In this document: positions 6,403-7,319 of the stretch, piece after piece
Position numbering within the stretch: position 1 is the first letter of the stretch
Layout: each line of letters opens with the position of its first letter
Assembly: GCA_002428415.1 (NCBI GenBank)
Contig: DIWI01000069.1
Span: 1 to 7,319 of the forward strand
Direction of reading: 5' to 3'
Length of the DNA: 7,319 nucleotides
DNA from: Clostridiaceae bacterium UBA6110
GTDB lineage: Bacteria; Bacillota; Clostridia; Clostridiales; Clostridiaceae
Made by a program: the position numbers and the translations under genes
The notes under the pieces: generated by a model
What the model was told of the DNA's origin: nothing
Databases searched by the model: none
Seen by the model: only the letters and a program-made list of their open reading frames with translations

Positions 6403-6454
6403 AAAAAATAATGACGCCGCCGCAAAGACCTGTTATACGACCGGCGCCATTATT
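6403..6454 (-). terminator. Intercistronic terminator or attenuator between oppA and oppB
   Basis: An inverted repeat pairs 6407-6413 with 6448-6454 and, after one mismatch, 6415-6419 with 6442-6446, around a loop of about 22 bases. On the minus strand the 3' arm runs into six T residues (6403-6408) followed by GG, the form of a rho-independent terminator. It lies 17 bases after the oppA stop and 34 bases before oppB. In peptide-transport operons such a hairpin commonly lets only part of the transcripts continue into the permease genes. Partial read-through is inferred, because no promoter is apparent between the hairpin and oppB. Confidence 0.75.
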
Positions 6455-6470
6455 CTGATTAATTAAAATC

Positions 6471-7319
6471 CTATTTTGATGCGTTCTTGTATATTCTGTT
6501 TATTCCAACTGAATGGAATTCGATTCCCTTGACTCCTGCCTTTACCATAACGGCATCGCCCTTCTGGTATACAGGCAGTATTACTGCTTCTGCCATTACT
6601 ATCGCTTCAGCATCTTTAAGTGCTTCCCATCTTGCTTTGAGGTCAAGTGCAAGCTCACCCTTCTTTGCAGATTCGATGATCTCGTCATAGTCCTTGTTCG
6701 ACCAGAAACCATAGTTGTTAGGGCTTCCAGTTGTCCACATGTCAAGATATGTCATCGGATCAGCGTAGTCAGGACCCCATCTTGTAAGGCCAAGCTCGAA
6801 GTCGCCCTGCTGCATTCTCTCAACGCGGTTTTTCTTAGGCATTGTTTGAAGTTCTATTGTTATACCAGGCAGTGTCTTCTGTATCTCAGACTGTATGAAC
6901 TGAGCAACGTTTATCGCAGACTCAGTATCCTCAACTATCATAGTATACTTCAGTGTAGTAACTCCAAGCTCTTTCTTTGCTGTATTCCAGAATTCAAGAG
7001 CCTTCGCCTTGTCTGTCGAAAGGTAAGTATCAGCGGTTTCCCTATAGTCCTTGCCGTCCGGTCCTGTTGCAAGGAGAGTAGGTACTGCGAAGTTTGCAAC
7101 TATGGATCCATCCTTAAGTATATTCTTTACGATGGCTTCCTTATCATAGGATAATGCAAGAGCCTTTCTGAGGTTTACGTTCTCAAGACCCTTGACAGTC
7201 TGGTTTGGAGAAATGTACCAAAGGTATCCTGCTACAATATTCTTGAATTCAGGGTCTGCCTGGAACTGCTCTACCTGCTCACCTGAAAGTGTAGCCACAT
7301 CGAGGTCACCGTTCTGGTA
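6471..7319 (-). CDS. oppA: Oligopeptide ABC transporter substrate-binding protein OppA (5' end missing)
   Basis: The last 282 residues of an extracytoplasmic peptide-binding protein of the SBP_bac_5 family (extracellular solute-binding family 5), open to the right edge. The missing part would hold the lipoprotein signal and the first half of the fold. Family features visible include YLWYISPNQTVKGLENVNLRKALALSYDKE, the conserved hinge-region stretch where LRKA/LSYD is typical, then a long lobe. The segment FELGLTRWGPDYADPMTYLDMW matches the family's W-x-DYxDPxTFL signature, and NYGFWSNKDYDEII and ILPVYQKGDAVMVK follow near the C-terminus. It delivers peptides to OppBC. A GTG at 7296-7298 is in frame but is an internal codon, not a start, since the frame continues upstream to the edge with sensible sequence. 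The gene stops with TAG just before the hairpin that separates it from oppB. Peptide length preference cannot be inferred. Confidence 0.92.
   Translation of the reverse strand, partial: YQNGDLDVATLSGEQVEQFQADPEFKNIVAGYLWYISPNQTVKGLENVNLRKALALSYDKEAIVKNILKDGSIVANFAVPTLLATGPDGKDYRETADTYLSTDKAKALEFWNTAKKELGVTTLKYTMIVEDTESAINVAQFIQSEIQKTLPGITIELQTMPKKNRVERMQQGDFELGLTRWGPDYADPMTYLDMWTTGSPNNYGFWSNKDYDEIIESAKKGELALDLKARWEALKDAEAIVMAEAVILPVYQKGDAVMVKAGVKGIEFHSVGINRIYKNASK

Noticed and set aside
6369..6425. Nineteen-residue N-terminal extension of OppB from the TTG at 6423-6425
   Set aside because: It would be translated from the terminator hairpin and U-run, and it adds a polar, histidine-rich stretch absent from OppB proteins.
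6513..7154. Plus-strand open frame of 213 codons opposite the binding-protein gene
   Set aside because: It lies wholly inside the clear SBP_bac_5 coding sequence on the other strand, and its cysteine- and leucine-rich translation resembles no family.

Overview
All recognisable genes lie on the minus strand, so transcription runs from the right edge to the left edge. The organism looks like an anaerobic low-to-mid GC Bacillota, probably a clostridial lineage. This is an inference from strong AGGAGG-type ribosome binding sites, frequent AGG and ATA codons, TTG starts, and closest resemblance from memory to Firmicutes Opp/Ami transporters and DUF1904 proteins. No rRNA or other taxonomic marker is present.

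Right and centre (about 7319 down to 1997): an oligopeptide/dipeptide ABC transport operon in the order substrate-binding protein (C-terminal 282 residues only, running off the right edge), permease OppB, permease OppC, ATPase OppD, ATPase OppF, then a small DUF1904/tautomerase-superfamily protein. A strong hairpin with a U-run sits between the binding-protein gene and oppB. This position fits partial termination that makes more binding protein than membrane complex. oppB-C-D-F are overlapped or separated by a few bases. The DUF1904 gene follows oppF after 63 nt, and a second long hairpin with a U-rich tail begins at its stop codon and ends the unit.

Left (about 1900 down to 1): a separate unit with a likely promoter (TATAAT at 1874-1879) and three tightly packed genes. 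They encode a lipoprotein with a sulfite-oxidase/YedY-type molybdopterin-binding fold, an RseC/MucC-family membrane protein with a four-cysteine N-terminal cluster and two membrane helices, and an uncharacterised protein that recalls alpha-toroid prenyltransferase/squalene-cyclase-like proteins and runs off the left edge. The first two together suggest a membrane-associated extracytoplasmic redox module, but the substrate and electron route cannot be read from the sequence.

No tRNA, rRNA, CRISPR array, insertion sequence or phage gene was seen. No gene-free stretch exceeds 300 bases; the longest are 1830-1996 and 6369-6470, and both hold regulatory structures. The transporter is ordinary. The redox unit and the DUF1904 linkage are the parts most worth a second look, and nothing here is clearly an undescribed system.
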